The notes beneath the pieces were generated by a model. It ran no database searches. It was given only the letters and a program-made list of their open reading frames with translations, and had not been told where the DNA came from. A stretch of 64,000 nucleotides of DNA from Candidatus Obscuribacterales bacterium (lineage in GTDB: Bacteria > Cyanobacteriota > Vampirovibrionia > Obscuribacterales > Obscuribacteraceae): assembly GCA_949127735.1 (NCBI GenBank), contig CASBPX010000058.1:1-64000 (forward strand), given 5' to 3'. Numbering within the stretch: position 1 is the stretch's first letter; every line of letters begins with the position of its first letter. A program made the translations under genes and the position numbers. Below, piece by piece: positions 61,671 through 64,000 of the stretch.

Positions 61671-62552
61671 TTAAAACGCCAAATTAAATGCTTTCCACAT
61701 ACTCGTTTGCGTGGTGGTTGTGTTTGGAGCTAAGAAACCGCCGCCATAAAGGGGCGGAGTGTAAAACGGCGCAGGGGAAGCAGGATAGCCATAAGGATAG
61801 GCCGGCACTGAGCCAATGGACGCCTGGAATTTACCGATGTTGATTGTCGCTGCCGGTCTTGTGTAGCCATAACCGCCGCCGTAACCAAACGGATTGTAGG
61901 CATTGCCGCCAAATAAACCAGCGGCCGGGTTACCAAAAAGATTGCCGCCGCTGAAACTGCCGTAATTGTTCCACGGATTATATCCGCCACCATAATATGG
62001 ATTGCCGTAACCGCCGTAACCATAACCATAACCGTAACCGGGATAGCCACCATAACCTGGATAAAAGCCATTGCCGATCATTCCATTTGGATAAATCGGC
62101 CGCGGATTTAAATTGGGATTGACGTAACCGGGTGCATTGTATCCCGGCACGTAGGGCCGATAGCCATAAGGGGTATAGCCGTAACCACCGCCGTAAACAA
62201 AAGGCTGCGGCAAGGCTTGAAAGCTGCTGTCGATCTCATTGACGAAAGGCTTGACGCCTGTGCCTGCCCACGAGTCAGTAGCCGAATCTTTGATCGGTAC
62301 GATATTGCCGTGCGGGTCTACAGACACTCCGACTCGGCTTAAATCAATAGGAATTCTAGGCAGCTTGGGTTTTGGTTTGCTGTCGACAACTTCTTCCATA
62401 AAAAGATTGCCGTTGTCATCGTCGAAAGCTTCACCTGCAGGTTTATTTTGAGCCGCAGGTGTGGCAGCCAATGCTTGACTGATTGGCGCAAAATTGAAGA
62501 CACCGGCGCTCAAGCAAAGGCAAAAAGCTAAAGGAACAGTCTTATTGAGCAT
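61671..62552 (-). CDS. Secreted Gly/Tyr-rich protein
   Basis: The ATG at 62552 lies inside the end of the upstream TPR gene (11-bp overlap, LPDAQ codons); longer in-frame starts are less likely. Signal peptide about 1-27 (LAFCLCLSAGVFNFAPISQA). A Pro-rich linker with VSVDPHGNIVPI precedes a Gly/Tyr/Pro/Asn-rich region (about 110-240), for example YPGYGGYPGYGYGYGYGGYG and NPYYGGGYNPWNNYGSF. Such low-complexity regions are found in surface, matrix or adhesive proteins. Translationally coupled to the TPR gene. Confidence 0.65.
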   Translation of the reverse strand: MLNKTVPLAFCLCLSAGVFNFAPISQALAATPAAQNKPAGEAFDDDNGNLFMEEVVDSKPKPKLPRIPIDLSRVGVSVDPHGNIVPIKDSATDSWAGTGVKPFVNEIDSSFQALPQPFVYGGGYGYTPYGYRPYVPGYNAPGYVNPNLNPRPIYPNGMIGNGFYPGYGGYPGYGYGYGYGGYGNPYYGGGYNPWNNYGSFSGGNLFGNPAAGLFGGNAYNPFGYGGGYGYTRPAATINIGKFQASIGSVPAYPYGYPASPAPFYTPPLYGGGFLAPNTTTTQTSMWKAFNLAF

Positions 62553-63519
62553 CTGGCAAAGGGCTTGCTGGCGGGTTATCGGGGCTGATAGTTGTGGTGG
62601 TCTCAGTGCCACTATTGCTTGCCGGAACAACTTGACCAGCCGGCATGGCACCACTATTGATGGCATTTTTAATTAGACTGATATCAATATTGCTGCCGTC
62701 ACCACCATTATTAAAGACAGTCTTTACTTTGCCGATTAGAGCCATGACTGGTTGATAGATTTGATCTGGTAATTTGCTCGAAATCGATTGCGAGATTCCC
62801 ATTTTTTCGCCTGTAACTTCGGCAATTGGTTGTTGCTCGTCGTTCTTATGTAAACGCGATGCAATAACATTGACCCAAAATTGTACGTGAACTTTCAGAC
62901 CGGTAATGCGGTCGATGCGAATTTCTCCTTCAACAGGTTCGCTTAATTCGAAAGTAATGGTTTTATCAAAACCAATTTCCGAAACGCCTTTTTGCCCTAT
63001 GGCTTTGACATATTTATCAGCCAGTAAAATTTCAATATGATGGCCGGTGTTGGTTTTGGAAACGGCAATTTTCTCAGCGCCCACTTCTTTGAAAGCACTG
63101 GCAACATCCGCCCCAAAGGTGGCTGGATCTACCAACCGATAACTGTTGGACAACAAGCTCAGATCTTTCTCTAACTCAGGATCGCTACCAGCGGCCAGTT
63201 TCTGGGCCTGCTGGAAGCATTCGGAAGCAAAGGCATAGCTCTTTAGTTGCAGAGCGCATTCGCCAATTTGTCGTAAAGTGCGCTCTTCAATCGCTTGTAC
63301 TTGAGCCTTATCTTGGTCTGACAAATCTTCGGCATTTTTGCCGAGCTCATCTCTCAGACGCTCCCATTGATTCTGCGCTCTTTTAAAGTCGCCTTCTTCG
63401 TAAGCTCGCTTGGCTGAACTGTCATATTTATCGATTTTGCCGCTTAGAGCGTGCGCTTCACCCAGGCTGAACGAGCAGGCCAACAAAAGAGCGAGAGCAA
63501 AATTACTGCTGTTTTTCAT
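62542..63519 (-). CDS. Exported protein with TPR-like N-terminus
   Basis: 325 residues, signal peptide about 1-24 (SNFALALLLACSFSLGEAHA). Helical TPR-like part (about 30-125, KRAYEEGDFKRAQNQWERLR, LRQIGECALQLKSYAFASEC) followed by a mixed beta region: EKIAVSKTNTGHHIEILLAD, TFELSEPVEGEIRIDRITGL and a helical end. No known enzyme motif. Operon with the Gly/Tyr-rich gene downstream, suggesting a shared envelope role. Confidence 0.65.
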   Translation of the reverse strand: MKNSSNFALALLLACSFSLGEAHALSGKIDKYDSSAKRAYEEGDFKRAQNQWERLRDELGKNAEDLSDQDKAQVQAIEERTLRQIGECALQLKSYAFASECFQQAQKLAAGSDPELEKDLSLLSNSYRLVDPATFGADVASAFKEVGAEKIAVSKTNTGHHIEILLADKYVKAIGQKGVSEIGFDKTITFELSEPVEGEIRIDRITGLKVHVQFWVNVIASRLHKNDEQQPIAEVTGEKMGISQSISSKLPDQIYQPVMALIGKVKTVFNNGGDGSNIDISLIKNAINSGAMPAGQVVPASNSGTETTTTISPDNPPASPLPDAQ

Positions 63520-63682
63520 CTGATGCTTGGCTTCTCCATCGCCGGTCTTAAAGAGTCAAAATCGAACACACACTAGTTAAACTGAATTTTGCACCAATCT
63601 GTCATCTCTCGCTGTGCGAGAATCTCATGCCATAGCGGGCACACCGCTGAGAATACTGCTTTTTTTCACCACAGGCCAGGCT

Positions 63683-64000
63683 TTGACTTCTAACGGCAAC
63701 CAAGATAACGAAGAAATTAGGGAGAACCAAAACCCCGCAGCGGTCAAAACTGCTTCCCGACTCGAAATCTGGTCGTGGGCAATGTTTGATTTCGCTAATT
63801 CTAGCTATACCACAGTAGTCACCACTGCAATCTTCAATGCTTATTTTGTCAAAACAGTCTCTAGCGCAGTGGAGCTCTCCACGGCCACTCTTTACCTCAC
63901 TTGTTCGCTCGGTTTAGCCAACTTGCTGGTGGTATTGACCGCGCCCGTGGTTGGAGCAATAGCCGACGCCTTCGCCATCAAGAAACGTTTTCTGATGGTC
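63683..64000 (+). CDS. UMF1-type MFS transporter, N-terminal part
   Basis: Partial, cut by the window end. From a TTG at 63683 (a GTG at 63614 is an alternative) the frame reads SRLEIWSWAMFDFANSSYTT, then VVTTAIFNAYFVKTVSSAVE and LANLLVVLTAPVVGAIADAF. WSWAMFDFANSSYTT-like starts and the following PVVGAIADAFAIKKRFL loop (the MFS D-x-x-x-x-x-K/R-x-R loop between helices 2 and 3) are typical of UMF1/Atg22-like transporters. Substrate unknown. Confidence 0.7.
   Translation, partial: MTSNGNQDNEEIRENQNPAAVKTASRLEIWSWAMFDFANSSYTTVVTTAIFNAYFVKTVSSAVELSTATLYLTCSLGLANLLVVLTAPVVGAIADAFAIKKRFLMV

Noticed and set aside
62000-62060. Short tandem ccataaccg-type repeats, considered as a CRISPR-like or satellite repeat
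   Set aside because: They are codons of the Gly/Tyr-rich protein, without spacers.

Overview
The window looks like a chromosomal segment of a Gram-negative, free-living bacterium of balanced base composition. Sec signal peptides, a lipobox protein, TPR proteins, a Hanks-type kinase, a caspase-like protease next to a WD40 protein, many small secreted unknowns and a complete N-type ATPase operon together suggest a Melainabacteria/Vampirovibrionia (Obscuribacterales-like) genome. That placement is inference; there is no rRNA or other phylogenetic marker here.

Layout. 1-7.2 kb: accessory region with a secreted alpha/beta hydrolase, three short minus-strand genes (two share an N-terminal EPSAWE-x-VSQ-x-LH motif) behind partly duplicated upstream repeats, a MocR-type regulator, and three small unknown genes it may control. 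7.2-17.1 kb: a two-domain universal stress protein, a diiron ferritin-like protein, a bacterial alpha-2-macroglobulin, an LRR-like protein and secreted unknowns. 17.3-26.9 kb: a two-gene minus-strand unit holding a 3,099-residue protein with two HExxH modules and an ADP-ribosyltransferase-like C-terminus, i.e. a candidate giant toxin. 26.9-27.6 kb: gene fragments (WG-repeat-like, an unknown, a serpin N-terminus). 27.6-42.5 kb: small stress, transport and acetyltransferase genes, an RDD/SAF membrane protein, a thioredoxin-like gene with an in-frame TGA and a SECIS-like hairpin, a vapBC pair, a second antitoxin with a truncated PIN toxin, a Ser/Thr kinase, a proline-heptad membrane protein, a two-lobed retropepsin-like protease and a truncated mobile mystery A/B (HTH/Fic) pair. 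42.6-48.2 kb: WD40 and TPR-caspase operon, TPR protein, lipoprotein. 48.4-52.2 kb: argF-argG-argH preceded by a promoter, a leader peptide with four consecutive Arg codons and an intrinsic terminator, the layout of ribosome-mediated attenuation. 53.4-54.7 kb: a Crp/Fnr regulator and a small unknown. 54.9-61.7 kb: atpDCQRBEFAG, a laterally mobile Na+-type F-ATPase operon with no separate delta gene. 61.7-64 kb: Gly/Tyr-rich secreted protein, TPR protein, and the start of a UMF1-type MFS transporter.

Best leads: the putative selenoprotein (32272-33219), the arginine attenuator (48378-48635), the giant toxin candidate (17272-26849), and the duplicated upstream boxes linked to the MocR gene (2354-5299). 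No tRNA, rRNA, CRISPR array or intact insertion sequence was seen.
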